Shown here in pieces: positions 45,537 through 57,444 of a stretch of 64,000 nucleotides of DNA. Numbering within the stretch: the first letter of the stretch is position 1; each line of letters begins with the position of its first letter. The DNA is from Ehretia macrophylla (lineage: Eukaryota; Streptophyta; Magnoliopsida; Boraginales; Ehretiaceae), in contig CM075764.1 of NCBI GenBank assembly GCA_037974665.1, positions 81,057,825 through 81,121,824 on the forward strand, in the 5' to 3' direction. A program made the position numbers and the translations under genes. The notes beneath the pieces are model-generated. The model had not been told where the DNA came from. It did not search any database and was given only the letters and a program-made list of their open reading frames with translations.

Positions 45537-46477
45537 CCTTCCTCCCCCTGGAGAGAAGTGATTAGTAGGAGGCCCTCCAAGTTATGTGGATTAGCAGGAA
45601 AGAGAAGCATTTGGTCAGTCCTTTGTTTGGGAATTGGAGTTTGTATTCGAAGTTTGGTTACTGGGATTTCATCCAAGGCATTCTTCTAAGCTCAGCAGTC
45701 AGAAATGAAAGGCTTTCTTTAAGGATTCTATATGACTGTTCTCCGGAACATTTCCTTAGTAATTTTTTACTGGGTGTTCTTCTAGTATTTTCTTATTGGC
45801 ATTTCTTGGAAAAAGTATTTAGGAATTCTATCCAAACTTCTTGTATGGCATTCATGTTAGCATTCTTCTGAGAACTTTTGCCAACATTCTTGCACAATAG
45901 TCTCATTTCAGATACTTTTGGATTTCTGTTGAAGATGCTTAAATGGGGTGTTTCCTCAGTATTTTTTTTGGTATTCTCTTTGGCATTCTTCTCAGTGTTC
46001 GATAACAGTATTATCTTTGGGATCTGCTTGGCTAATCTATTTGGGGTTCATTTAAGGAGTTTTAATATGTATATATATCGGTGTACATGCTTGGATCCTT
46101 ATTTGGGTACTTCTAGAGCTATTAATTGCAAGACTTCTCTGGAGTTTTTTTGAAGTATGTTTGGCAGGGTTTCTTGCTTGGAGTTTTCTTGGTATTTTCT
46201 CAGCACTTCTAACAAGGAACTCTTCTGTGGTATTCTCGACCAGCGGGATTCTTATTCGGATTTTGAGCTGGTATCCTCATTTGAGCCTTTATTTGGCGTT
46301 CTTACTTTGGAATTCTCTAGCGGTGGTATTTGAATTCACAATGGGCTTCTTACGAGTCTCGTTGTTTAGGATCTTGCTCAGCAACCGATGAAGGGTAACC
46401 TGAGTTGGACTTTTGTGGATGTTGAGTTCTATTGGAAGAAGAATTGCATGGGCGCAATTGTTTGAAGGAGGGGAGGA
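45537..46477 (+). other. 3' internal region of gypsy element E, with polypurine tract
   Basis: A T-rich stretch with many GGCATTCTT, GGTATTCT and ATTTTCTTG-like phrases. It ends GGGCGCAATTGTTTGAAGGA and GGGGAGGA just before an LTR start, and the same GGGCGCAATT phrase occurs at the end of element B pol (40610). Open frames of 75-95 codons are present but show no domain I recognise. It is probably a decayed 3' region after pol. Its left edge is cut by the copia LTR. Confidence 0.6.
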
Positions 46478-48482
46478 TGTGACGCCAGGCTCCCAGTGCA
46501 TGCATTTATGATTCATGTGCATTTATGTTTGCAACTATTTGCTTAAATGCCTACTTTTCCTATAAAATGCTATTAAGTATTTATTTGCTCTCTATGTGCT
46601 AATATCTATTAAATTGCTTTTAAATATCAAAATTTTGAGTTTATTTACTTTAGTAAATAATAAATGAGCGTTCAAATTATTTTCATCATAGACGTTTTAG
46701 TAAAACTTGCATTTAAAGAGTTTTCTATTAAATTGAGCCCGGACTAAAATTTTTATTATCTTATTTCCCGGATTTCATATTTTTCTATTATTACTTAACT
46801 TATAATTAGCCTACATTCATAAAAATTATATTCATTGCATATGTGACGAGTGATTTGCAAAAATATCTTGATATTATATGAATAGTAAAACTATGTATTA
46901 TTTTGGGCTTAAAGAAGTTTTCTTGCATTTATTCTAATACACCAAAGCTCAAACCCATTTTAACCCATATCTCAAACCCAATATCCAACCCATCAACCCA
47001 TATAATCATCCTACACATATATATATTAAACAAAATACAAAAAAAAAATGCTCAAATAAGCCAAAAAAGACCAAAAATCAACCAATAAATCCTATTACGG
47101 GAATAGTGCTTTTCTTGCCAATTTTACTCAATTTGATCTTCCAAGCTTGTTCCAAAGATTCCAAACCATCAAAACACTTCATCTTTGCTTGTGGTGAGGA
47201 ATTTAGCATTTTTGTGCATTTTTAATGTTTATGTCATAACTTTGAATTTCTAGATTTGTCAATATTAGCCAATGAAATGCTCAAATATGATCATAAATGT
47301 TGTCTACATGCTATAGAGATGTGTTTTTGTTAGTTTTATGGTTTGGTTTTAGAACTTTAGCAAAGGGTGAGTTGAAGAAGATGATGAATAGTATCATTTT
47401 AGGGTTTTGTTAAAACGTTGCTTATTAGATTGATTTCTTGTTTCCTATAGATGCTAGAGATGTTAATAAACATAGAAAAGTAGTTGAATGGACTTAGTTT
47501 ACTTAAATATTGGTTAAAAATACAAATTTAGCTTAGGTAACAAAGGGGTTTTGGGGTAAAAGCGAATCCGGGTTGATTTGATTGGTATATCTAGTGTTCT
47601 TAGGGTATATAGGTGTTAAATGTGTTTTTCTAACGCTTGTTTGGGCATCAGTTAGGGTATGTATAGTTCAAATGCATAAAGGGGAAAATCGGTGTTTTGT
47701 AGGAAACGAGAGCTATCGGGTAGACTTAAGGGTTTAAAGGGTACCATAATGTGAGGGTTGGAGAATAGGATAGTTCGTTTGTGAATTGGGAACCTTGTCT
47801 TCCGGTTAGAAGCTAAATAGCCTATGTTAACAAAGGGGAAAAGTGGAGTTGAGGGTTTTTAGCGTACATTGCCTTGTAGTGGTTTATAGTATGCTTAAGT
47901 ATAGTCCTAAGATTTATGTGAGTTTTTGGTAAAGTTCCGTGAAAGATTATGATTTTTATCTCTCTATGCCCAATCGGTTATTTTAATGTTATTGCTTGTA
48001 ATTTATGGATTTCTGAGGGCGACCTAATTTATTGTTCCTCATTTATTATTTTGTTTCATATCACTTCATATTATTGTCATATTGTCAATGTCATTAAGGG
48101 CATTGCATAGTGGTTGCACAACCATAGTGTCAGGGGCGGATGTGTTGGATATCAACTGGGCGGCAACGAGCTTACCAGTGGATATTCGATCTCCGTGCTC
48201 GAGTCCCTCACTCACCTGGTCCGGTGATTGTCACGGGGTGCTGGGTCATAGGATTTTCAGGGTACATCCGGAGTACACCTACTGGAGTATTTGGGGTTTA
48301 TGCCAGCACATTAATCGAGGTTCGTGGATCGAGGTTCGTGGTTCGTGATTGAAGATCAAGTGAATTTTGGAGTGTTTGGGGTTAAAGTGAATCGTATCTT
48401 TTTTAATGTATGGCATTTTAGTGTTCATTGTCTCTTATTTGTCATGTTAATCGTTTAATGACTTTACTTGTACATTTTTTTT

Positions 48483-48612
48483 GATAATTCAGTAAAATTT
48501 TATTCAAAGAAAAAAACACAAAGTACAAGTACAACTAAGGAAAACCAAAAAAAAGACAAAATACAAATCAATGAAAAAGAAAGACCAAAAAGACAAAAAA
48601 GCAAATGAATTA
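48483..48612 (-). other. 3' UTR and poly-A signal of the LINE
   Basis: T-rich on the minus strand; it contains TGAATAAAATTTTACTG just before the poly-A tail. Confidence 0.8.
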
Positions 48613-50120
48613 CTAGTTAAAGTAATTCAGTAGCCCCCATCGCTCCAAAACATCACTGTGAAACCCCAAATTTTTGACCTTATCTCGCTTTGCGTGTTTT
48701 ATTCTCGTTTTGCATGAATTGACCTGTCTATGTGCTACATGACTTACAATGTGATAATTTTGATATCAATACTCTTAGAACATGCTAAATGTGCATTCAT
48801 GAAATTTTTATAAAAAACGGAGTCAGAAATTTTATCATCGATTTTCAGTGAATAGTATTTTCGAAACACGTCCGCTAAAATTTTGAAGCTGGTCTTTTTA
48901 ACCTTTCTAGACCTAGTCCATGGATTTTAATAGACCTGTGTTTGATGAAAACGATTTTAAAATCGGCTTAAGAATTTCTTAGGGTTTTTGCACCGACTTT
49001 TGCGAAAATCGAGTTTTAAGCCGACTCGGGTGAAATTGTTTGATTGTAAAACTTCTTGTCACCTAAAAATAACCTACTTGAGCTAGCTTGGGTGTTGAAT
49101 AATTGTTTTGAACTTTGGTGATCAAGAAAATGCATTTAAAGACAAGAAAACACTAAAAATAATTAGTTTCCACTTTGACTTTCTTTTATTTATTTGACCT
49201 TTGCTTAATATATGATCAACACACATTAAAAACAAAGCAAAACACCACCAAAAGCACACACAAAACCGTGGCTCCTTGGAGGAGAAAGATGAAGGCATTT
49301 TCAAAGTATTTTTCTCATAGATTTTGCATTTCAAAGCCGAATTGAGTGATTCAAAGCTTGAAGTTGATTGTTTGGCATCCATTCTACACATTTCTTGCAT
49401 CAAAACACATCAAAGGTGAGAGAAAAATTCTAGATCTCAAAACTCATATTTTGTGTTTATGCGTATAAATGATTATTGAACCGTTAGAATGTTAATCTAA
49501 TGTTAGATTATTGCTCCATGCATGCTAGGGATCATTTATATGCAATACTACGAGATTTGAACGGATGTAGCATATTTATTATTTTTCGGGTATTTAAAGT
49601 TGATTAATTTGTTAAATGTTGAATATTTTGAGTTGTGTTGATCGGAATCGATTGCCGTCGATTTCTAAAAGATTGATAATTACGTGGTAGCGCCGTTGTA
49701 ATGCCGAATTTTCGATTGTGATGTCCATGCCAAAATTTGGAAATTTCAGCCATGATACACTAGGGTTTTAGGGTTATTGGGCATGATTTGGATGTGTTTT
49801 GGTTTGTTTCCGAGGGGGCTAATATAGTTGATTGAACGGGTGAGTGTTTGAAACTGATTTGGAGTTGTTTGGATTAGTAAAATGTAAGATATGATTATTT
49901 GAAGTTTAGGTTGTCTTTCTTTAAATTGTTGAATTGAGCCTTTAGATGATTGGATGGTATTTGAGTGATTGAATTGTGAGTTGTTAATGGTTAGACTAGG
50001 GTTAGATTACGTGTTTCATGCATGTTAAGTTGGATGGCCTACTTTGTCATCTAACTTAGTTGTTTGTTGTTTAATTAAATATTGATGTTATATTGATGTT
50101 ATACTGATGTTATATTGATT

Positions 50121-50397
50121 ATTATTGAGTACGGGAATCGGGCACTTTTGTTGCTGATCTCCCAGATTATTGATTGATTATTGATTATGGGAATCGGGCA
50201 CTTTTGTTGTTGATCTCCCAGTTTATTTATTTATTATTGAGTACGGGAATCGGGCACTTTTGTTGCTGATCTCCCTATTTATTTATTTATTATTGAGTAT
50301 GGGAATCGGGCACTTTTGTTGCTGATCTCCCAGTTTATTTATTGATTATTGATTACGGGAATCGGGCACTTTTGTTGCTGATCTCTCGGTTTATTTA
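50121..50397 (+). repeat. Minisatellite, five copies of a 56-bp unit
   Basis: The core GGGAATCGGGCACTTTTGTT recurs every 56 bases (unit points 50131, 50187, 50243, 50299, 50355). It is absent from the A1 and A2 LTRs at the same place. Confidence 0.95.
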
Positions 50398-50798
50398 TGT
50401 TAAGTCTCATTGTTGTGAGCTTTGATAATGTTGTGTCACCTCGGGAGGCATCCTGGGCTGCGGGCACAGTTATCATGGCTAATCCCTATCTCGCATGGGC
50501 GGAGAGGCCATGGGGTGTGGGTCTAGGTCAAGGTACCTCAGGAATTGTGTCATTGAGTTTGAAGGGGTTGTTGAGCATGGAATTGGTGTATGGAGCTTCA
50601 TTAGTAAACGTATTGTATCCTTATTGTATGTTTACAGTTATTACTATTGTTGCATTTATAATGATTATTGATGTTATTGTGTGTTTACTGACTCAAAGGA
50701 TTATTTCCAAGGAGTTTAGTAAACCTTGTTCGAGATCTATCAGATCCTCGCTGGGCTTATTTTATATAAGCTCACTCTCTATTATTGCATGCATACAG

Positions 50799-50890
50799 GT
50801 GTACTTTCGCAGGATTACGGGTACGTGCCTCCTGAAGAGGAAAATGTGCCTTACGTGGATGAGTCCTATGTTCCAGAGTCTTATCCGTGA
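50799..50890 (+). other. Conserved 92-nt mini-exon in the solo LTR
   Basis: Two bases plus 29 codons and TGA (50888-50890). Key residues are DYGYVPPEEENVPYV and DESYVPESYP. It follows ATATAAGCTCACTCTC and a CATACAG acceptor. Confidence 0.5.
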
Positions 50891-53800
50891 TGTTGTATAT
50901 GTTTTATTATCTTGTAAATTAACTTAGTCGACTTTTATATGCTTTGAAGTTCATAATGTAAAAGATGTTGAGAAGATAATGAATTAGTTGATGCTATCTT
51001 GGTAGTCTTTCCTTTGTCTTGTTTAGGTTGCTAGGTTGGTATCAAAATATTTTGGCAATGTATATTAAGGTTCATGTATTATGTTGGAACGGAGGCGTAT
51101 AACAAGGAATATTTATTGTATAATATGGTTATGATGTATGTGTTGTTTTATTGAGGAGTTGTTAGATGTATGATGTTCTGTTGAGGTTGGTTTAGAGCCT
51201 CGAAGTCCTATTTACTGTCGTTATACTGCCGAAATTCCGTTGCGTCCTGACTGATTATTGGAGGGGTCGAGTTGGGGCGTGACAATCACGATTGATAGAT
51301 GTGTTCTTGAATTTTTTGCTTATGAGGATTTTGGAGTTGACATCGCTCTGGATAGACTTAAAGATTTGCTCTTCAGTAAAGGCTTCTTCTTTGAAAATAC
51401 GTCTATTTCTCTCGATCCAAATATGATAAACAGCAGCACAGAGAAAAGTTCTGAAAATCTGGACTTTGGAATCATAACTCCAAATATCAATAGAGCTAGA
51501 AATATCCAAAATTTTGGGAATAGTGAACAGTGAACAATCAATGGAAAGTGCCGACAATCCCTGTCTCCAGATTCTTCGAGTGAAGGAACATTCAAAAAAT
51601 AAGTGCTCATTTGTTTCACAGCCCATGTAGCAAAAAACACAATTAGAATTATCTTGAATGCCCCAAGAAACAAGTCTGTACTTAGTTGTCAACTTATTCA
51701 AGATTGCAAGCCAAGTGATGAAACTATGTTTAGGGATGCAATTTTTAAACCAAATAAGCTTAAACCAATGAATCTTATCCCTTTTAACTCTAATGTTTTC
51801 CCAAGTATTTTTGAAAGAGAACTTCCCATTAGAAACATGAGCCCAGTTGAAGGTATCATCATCATCATTAGGAGCTAAAATAACACCAGGGTGGAGATTT
51901 GCCAATGCAGGAGGGTGATGAGGCCAAATCCAATTATTGTTATAGATGATATCTGCAACTCTAGCATCAAAAGATGGATAGAAGGTGTCTATCCCATAAA
52001 GAGTACGAAGATTTCCTGAAAAATGCCAGTTATCATGCCAGAAAAAAGTAGAGCTACCATTATACAGTGAGTAATGAAGGTTTTAGCCAAACATCTGAGT
52101 TGCAAGATTTTTCTCCAAGTCCAGCTGCAATCTTTGGGGATAGAGAAAGTCCAAATGCATTTGTCTTTGATGTGGTTAGTCCAAACCCAATTCGCCCAAA
52201 GAGAATAACGAGATGAATAAAATCTCCAGAAAAGCTTCAAAAGAGCAGTTTTGTTTGTTTCCTCAATTTTCCGAATACCAAGGCCACCCTCATCAAATGG
52301 TTTACAAAAATTAGCCCAAGCAACCTTCGGGCCAACTCCACGCCACAAGAATGCATGAAATTTGCCTTCAATAACAGAAATAAGGCCCTTTGGAATAAAA
52401 AGGGAGCTAGTCCAATGAGTATACATACCAGACAAAACAGACTTGATCAATTGAAGGCGACCCGCAAAAGAAAGCCAGCGAGTAGTCCAGTGATCAATTC
52501 TTTTCGAAATTTTATCAATGATAGCCTGGCAATCAGTTTTTCGGAGTCTGCCAGAAATGAGAGGAACACCAAGGTATTTAACTGGAAAGGAACCCTCTTC
52601 AAAGCCAAGAATAGCAAAAATCAAGTTAATCTTCTCCTGAGAACAATTGCCATAGTAAATTTCTCTCTTTTTAGGATTGCAAAACAAACCCGAACAATTG
52701 TGGAAATTAGCTATAGTAGTATAGATAGATCTAATAGTATGCTCATCAGCTTTACAAAAAATAAGGAGATCATCCGCAAAACAGAAATGGTTGAGCTTAA
52801 GTTCTGCACATTTGGGGTGAAACTGAAATCCAGTGGAGGAGTGAAGCTTGTTCAACATACCAGTCAAAATTTCCATAGCAATGACAAAGAGATAGGGTGA
52901 AAGAGGATCACCTTGGCGAACACCTTTAGATCCAGGAAAATAACCTTCAAGACTTCCATTAATGGCAACAGAAAATCTTGTGGTACAAATACATTCCATA
53001 ATCCAGCCAACAAACATATCAGGAAACCCAAATGCACGAAGAGCTTGATAGATGAAATCCCAGTGGACAGAATCAAAAGCTTTCATAAGATCCACCTTCA
53101 TAGTGCATCTTGGAGAAAGGCCACCCCTGGAATAATTTCTAACAAGATCCTGAGCAATAAGAATATTATCCAGCATCATTCTATTCTCAATAAAAGCAGA
53201 TTGATTATGAGAGATAATATGAGGAAGACAACCCTTAAGTCAATTCGCAATGATCTTAGAGATGCATTTATAAATCGTATTACAACAAGAAATGGGCCTA
53301 AAGTCCTTAACCAATGAGGGAGAGCCAATTTTGGGAACAAGTGCAATAATGGTTGAATTGATCTCCTTCAAAAGAGAAGTAGAATGAAAGAAAGATAGAA
53401 CAACTTCCGTAACATCATTTCCCACAATATGCCAAGCAATCTTGTAGAAATGAGAAGTAAAGCCATCAGGTCCAGGACTTTTACTGCCATTGAGAGAAAA
53501 CATCACCTTTTTAATTTCATCGGCAGTCACAGGAGCAATCATTTGATGGCGATTCTCCATAGGGACAGTTTGATGCACAAAGAGAAGAATATATTCCATA
53601 AGAACAGGCCTGTGTCTAGGTGAATTAGGACCAAGAAGATTAGAAAAAAAATCCACAATCTCAGTACGCACCTCATCCTCATTCATGGTAGAACTACCAT
53701 CAGAACGAGAAAGTTTAGTGATAGAATTACGAGAATGTCTGCCTCTGATCACCTTATGAAAGTAAGCCGAATTAGAGTCTCCATATTTAAGCCATTGGAT

Positions 53801-54852
53801 CCTGGATTTCTGCATGAGAATATCCTCTTGTGCAATGGAAAGGGATTTCACTTCCTTGAGAAGAGATTTCTCCTGAGCAATAATATTGTCATTCTCATGA
53901 CCAGAAAGTAAAAGATGCTGGAGATGAGAGATTTTATCCTGAAGAGACCGAATTCTAGTATTAGCATTGTGAAAAAAATTAGCATTGAAATCCTTGAGAG
54001 CTTTCTTCAGGACTTTTTGTTTCTGGACAAGCCGATACATAGGTGAACCTGAGACATAAAAATTCCAGTTCTTTTCCACAACATCAAAGAAAAGCTCATG
54101 AGAAGTCCAAGCATTAAAGAATTTAAAAGGCTTCGGTCTGGAAGATCGTGGAAGGGAAGTGTACATAATAAGTGGGCAGTGATCAGAGATACCAGGCGTT
54201 TCAACATGGAGAGATGAATGTGGATAAATGTCAAGCCATTTAGCATTGACAAAGGCTCTGTCAAGCTTACTGGCTTTGAAATGCCTACCAGAACTTTTGT
54301 TAGACCAAGTGAAGTGCGGTCCAATGCTAGGATGCTCAATGAGATCAGCCTGAGAAGTGCAATTAATGAAATCCTCAGACCTCTTTGAAATATACTTTGT
54401 AGAACGGTCTGCTTGGGAGAGGACTTCATTAAAGTCACCAATAATACACCAAGGTCGAGATGCACTAGTAGAGCTCCATTGAACAAGCTTAGACCAAAGG
54501 GCTTTCCTGTCAGAAGAAATACTTTCACCATAGACAAAAGTGAGAAAAGTAAATGAGCTATCCGTCAAAGATTTGACAAGGCGATGGATAGCTTGGTCAG
54601 TTGAATCAATTTCTGTGACGTCAAAGCGATCAGATTTCCACAAAATCCAAATACGACCAGAAGAGCTAGCATGATAGTTGTGCAGAAACCCAAAACCATC
54701 AAACTTACGAGAAATGATATCATTTTCATTTCCCGCTTTAATTTTAGTTTCAACAATGCTAAAAATATCAATAGAGAATTTATTTACAAGCTGAAGAACT
54801 GTTTTTTGTTTTGGGGAGCTATTAAACCCCCTGATGTTCCAGGATGAAAAAA

Positions 54853-57444
54853 TCATTGGTGGGTTAAGGGAGTTGACCAGGTTGGAGACCCCGCCTGGTC
54901 TGGGGGTTTATCATCATTAATCGAAATATCCACATTTTGCTCATTATGCTCAATATTATGATCAATTTCACCTGGTTCAAGATCTTCTCCCAAGTTGAGA
55001 GCTTCAAATTTATTGTTAGAAACCACAACATCACCTGGAGCTGGAACAACTCTAATCCTCCTTGGAGAAACAACTCCATCATGGACAGGAACGGCATCAT
55101 CTAACTTAGAAAAAGAATCCCTTCCTGAAGAAAAGACAGAGGCCTTTCCCTTGGAAGGCAAACTTTTCCCAGAGCTTCCAGGACTGATCGGCTTCACTCC
55201 TGATCGGGAAGTGGATAAACCCAAATTTGTTTGTTGAACAGCAGTGCAAGTGCCATCCTGAGTCTTCTCAAGAGAATTAGATTGAGGAACAATTGCTGGA
55301 AGAGAAGATTTCCTCCCAACATCAGTCCATCCATTAGAACTAGATGGTTGTTGTTGTGCCTTTTGGTCAATATGAGTAGAAGGGCAGTTTGGCACCAGGT
55401 GACCTATGAGGAGACAATTAGTGCATTTTTTGGGCTTCCAAGCATATTCAACTGAAACATCAACCCATTCTCCTTTTTGGTTTTAAACATCCACCATCTC
55501 TAGAAGTTCATTTTCCAGATTAACTTCCACATACACCTTAGCAAAACCAAGATGTGAACGAGTGGCAGTGAGATGGTCCACTTGGAGAGGAGTACCCAAA
55601 GTGCTAGCAACACGACTTAATCCTTCAATGGACCAAAGATTGAAAGGAACGTTGTGCAGTTTAATCCACATAGGAATTTTATCACATTTGAATTCAACCT
55701 TCTGTGCGTTAGGATCCCATTTTCTTAGAAGAAGAGGACGATCATTAACATGCCATAATTGTTCAAGGATTATTGGAATGACTTCCTGATTTTCAAAAGT
55801 GAAAATGTACAGATCGTTGTCTGTTGAGCAAATTTGGACAGAGCCAAACTTTTTCCATTTGTTGTTGATGAAATTTCTAATGAGAAAGAAAGGTGGAGGT
55901 TTCTCAAGAAACTGTCCAAGAAGACAACATTCCCAATAAGAATTTCCAACATCATGAACATCTTGAGGAGCTGAGCACGCCGGCTTTCCATTTCTGATTG
56001 TTGGTTCAAAGTACTTCAATTTGTAGGATTCAGCAACAGAGCCCATGAACATTTCTTGCCAATTGTTAGTCGTTGTCCATGCTTTAGGTTGAGGTTGATG
56101 CTTAGGTCCCTTTCTTGGACGGGCATTTTGTTTCAGTTGAAGGTTAGAACTAGGTTGTTTAAAGTTGTTCGATGGTGCATTGGTTTTTGCAGTTTGAGTG
56201 GTGTTTGCATTTTGAGTTGTGTTTGCATTTCGGTTGAAACTTGGTTGTTGACAAGAGGAAGCTAATTGTTGACTATGATTGCTGATAGGAGCTTTCAAGT
56301 TCGCATTCTGGAGAGAGGGGAATTGAGCAGTGTAGGCATGCTGTTCAGATGAAAAGTTAATTTCACTTTTGTTACTATTGTCTCCACGCTGATCCAAAAC
56401 CTTGTCAGAATTATTCTAAGACTGGACATCCACGTGATTTGCTGGGGCTTGGTCAAAAGCAGAAATGGTATAAGCTGTTAAACCCATGTGCGGATGACTC
56501 ACTTGATTAAGAGCTTGATTTGAAAATTTGTTAAAATGAGCACTAGCAGCTCCATGTGGAGCTGGTCCACGTGGGTCCAAAGCATGATTTTGCACATGGG
56601 AAGGTTGCTGAAAATTGAACGTTGGAAGCATACCCATGTACGAAAGACCCACTTGATTAAAAGCTTGATTTGAGAAATTATCAAAAGGAGCAGCTGCAGC
56701 CCCATGTGGAGATGGGCCTCGTGGATTGGAGTAGGAATTGTTTAGTCCAACAGCATTAAAGAAATGCCCCATGTGCTGATGTTGTTGACCACCAAAAGTT
56801 GAATGGCCCGCATGCATTATATTTGGTATCTTATTCAAATTATGCTGAATCATTGCATGTTGTGACCCCACGTTTTTGAGATTATTAAAATCAATTGCAG
56901 CTTGTAGATTTTGACCATGAGGATTGCCAATATTCTCTAGGCCCGCGTGAGAGTTGTTGGAAACATGATGTTGACCAACAATCAAATTGTTTGTACCATG
57001 GCCCATGTGCAGCTGTTCCATACCATTATTCTGATTGCCAAAATAATTCAGACCCACAAATCCATGGCCCACCATAACGCTAGAGTTAAGTGGCAATGAA
57101 GTTGTACCAATGGCTTGCGAAGTAGTACCCATGGTTGGAGAAGAAGACTGAACAATATCTTTGCTTGTACCGTGTGCATCAAGGATAGCAGGGGCAACGT
57201 GAAATCCCCTATGATCTGACGAGGACAATTCTTCAAGCTCATTAACCATATCAATTGATCGATTCTTTAACTGAATATTCCTATAGGTTTCCTCAAGCAC
57301 TTTACTTGAGTTGAACGATTCTTCTTCTTCAAAGGCTGCAGCTGAAGATGAATCATCAGAATTTTCTGAAACATTAGTAGACTTGGTTTTGGCCTTAAGC
57401 CTATCACTAGCACGTGTTGGATTCTTCTTCTTACCACCTGCCAT
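54853..57444 (-). pseudogene. LINE ORF1: DUF4283-type nucleic-acid-binding protein
   Basis: The ATG at 57444 (MAGGKKKNPTRASDRLKAK) is preferred over the one at 57501 because a basic N-terminus follows at once. About 864 codons to TGA 54853-54855, all in one frame, but broken by TAG 56416-56418 and TAA 55483-55485. Order: basic start, acidic Ser-rich part, His/Asn/Gly-rich part with a 50-residue tandem repeat (about 56480-56730), Asn/Gln-rich linker, then a DUF4283 domain (about 55490-55960; FLIRNFINNKWKKFGSV, MWIKLHNVPFNLWS) and a CCHC knuckle CTNCLLIGHLVPNC (about 55384-55425). ORF1 proteins of plant L1 bind the element RNA (family knowledge). Confidence 0.92.
56480..56730 (-). repeat. 150-bp (50-residue) tandem repeat in LINE ORF1
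   Basis: Two units, NPRGPSPHGAAAAPFDNFSN and DPRGPAPHGAASAHFNKFSN, each followed by QA(F/L)NQV and a Met-Gly pair. The spacing is 50 residues and the second copy is partial. Confidence 0.85.

Larger units (their letters stand above)
48658..51284 (+). mobile_element. Family A solo LTR inserted in LINE ORF2
   Basis: TGTGAAACCCC...GGGGCGTGACA, 2627 bp, with target duplication ATCAC (48653-48657 and 51285-51289). ORF2 reads on across the site once the insert is set aside. It is about 240 bp longer than the A1 LTR, mostly because of a 56-bp minisatellite. It carries a donor at 49415/49416, an acceptor at 50798 and the intact 92-nt mini-exon. No second LTR or internal sequence remains. Confidence 0.95.
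48613..54856 (-). pseudogene. LINE ORF2: endonuclease, reverse transcriptase, zinc-binding tail
   Basis: Starts at ATG 54856, overlapping the ORF1 stop as ATGA. Residues 1 to about 230 are an AP-type endonuclease (SSWNIRGFN, ETKIK, IGDFNEVLS, GISDHCPL). RT follows, with SLNGSKSPGPDGF, VDLMKAFDSVHWDF, GVRQGDPLSPYLF and the FADDLLIF active site (about 52770). A zinc-binding RT domain (zf-RVT; CVFCYMGCETNEHLFFEC) ends the protein near the solo LTR. The last 14 codons lie beyond the LTR and stop with TAG at 48613-48615. Lesions: TGA at 53240-53242, where the frame reads on unchanged, consistent with CGA to TGA; one frameshift near 52060-52068; and the LTR. Length without them is about 1200 residues, usual for plant L1. 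No RNase H domain is seen. Confidence 0.93.

Noticed and set aside
45584-46391. Three adjacent plus-strand frames rich in Phe and Leu (75-95 codons), like a membrane protein
   Set aside because: The region is T-rich, frames change and no start or domain is convincing. It directly precedes a polypurine tract and LTR, so decayed element sequence is more likely.
50121-50397. CRISPR-like array from regular 56-bp spacing
   Set aside because: The whole unit repeats, with no unique spacers, and it lies inside a plant LTR.
50397-50927. 176-codon frame in the solo LTR as a single gene
   Set aside because: Its middle is GC-rich LTR block, and the A1 and A2 copies have no equivalent frame. Only the last 92 nt, read in another phase, are conserved.
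52355-53623. Long plus-strand frames (up to 181 codons) opposite LINE ORF2
   Set aside because: They are shadows of the minus-strand ORF2, which has clear endonuclease and RT motifs.
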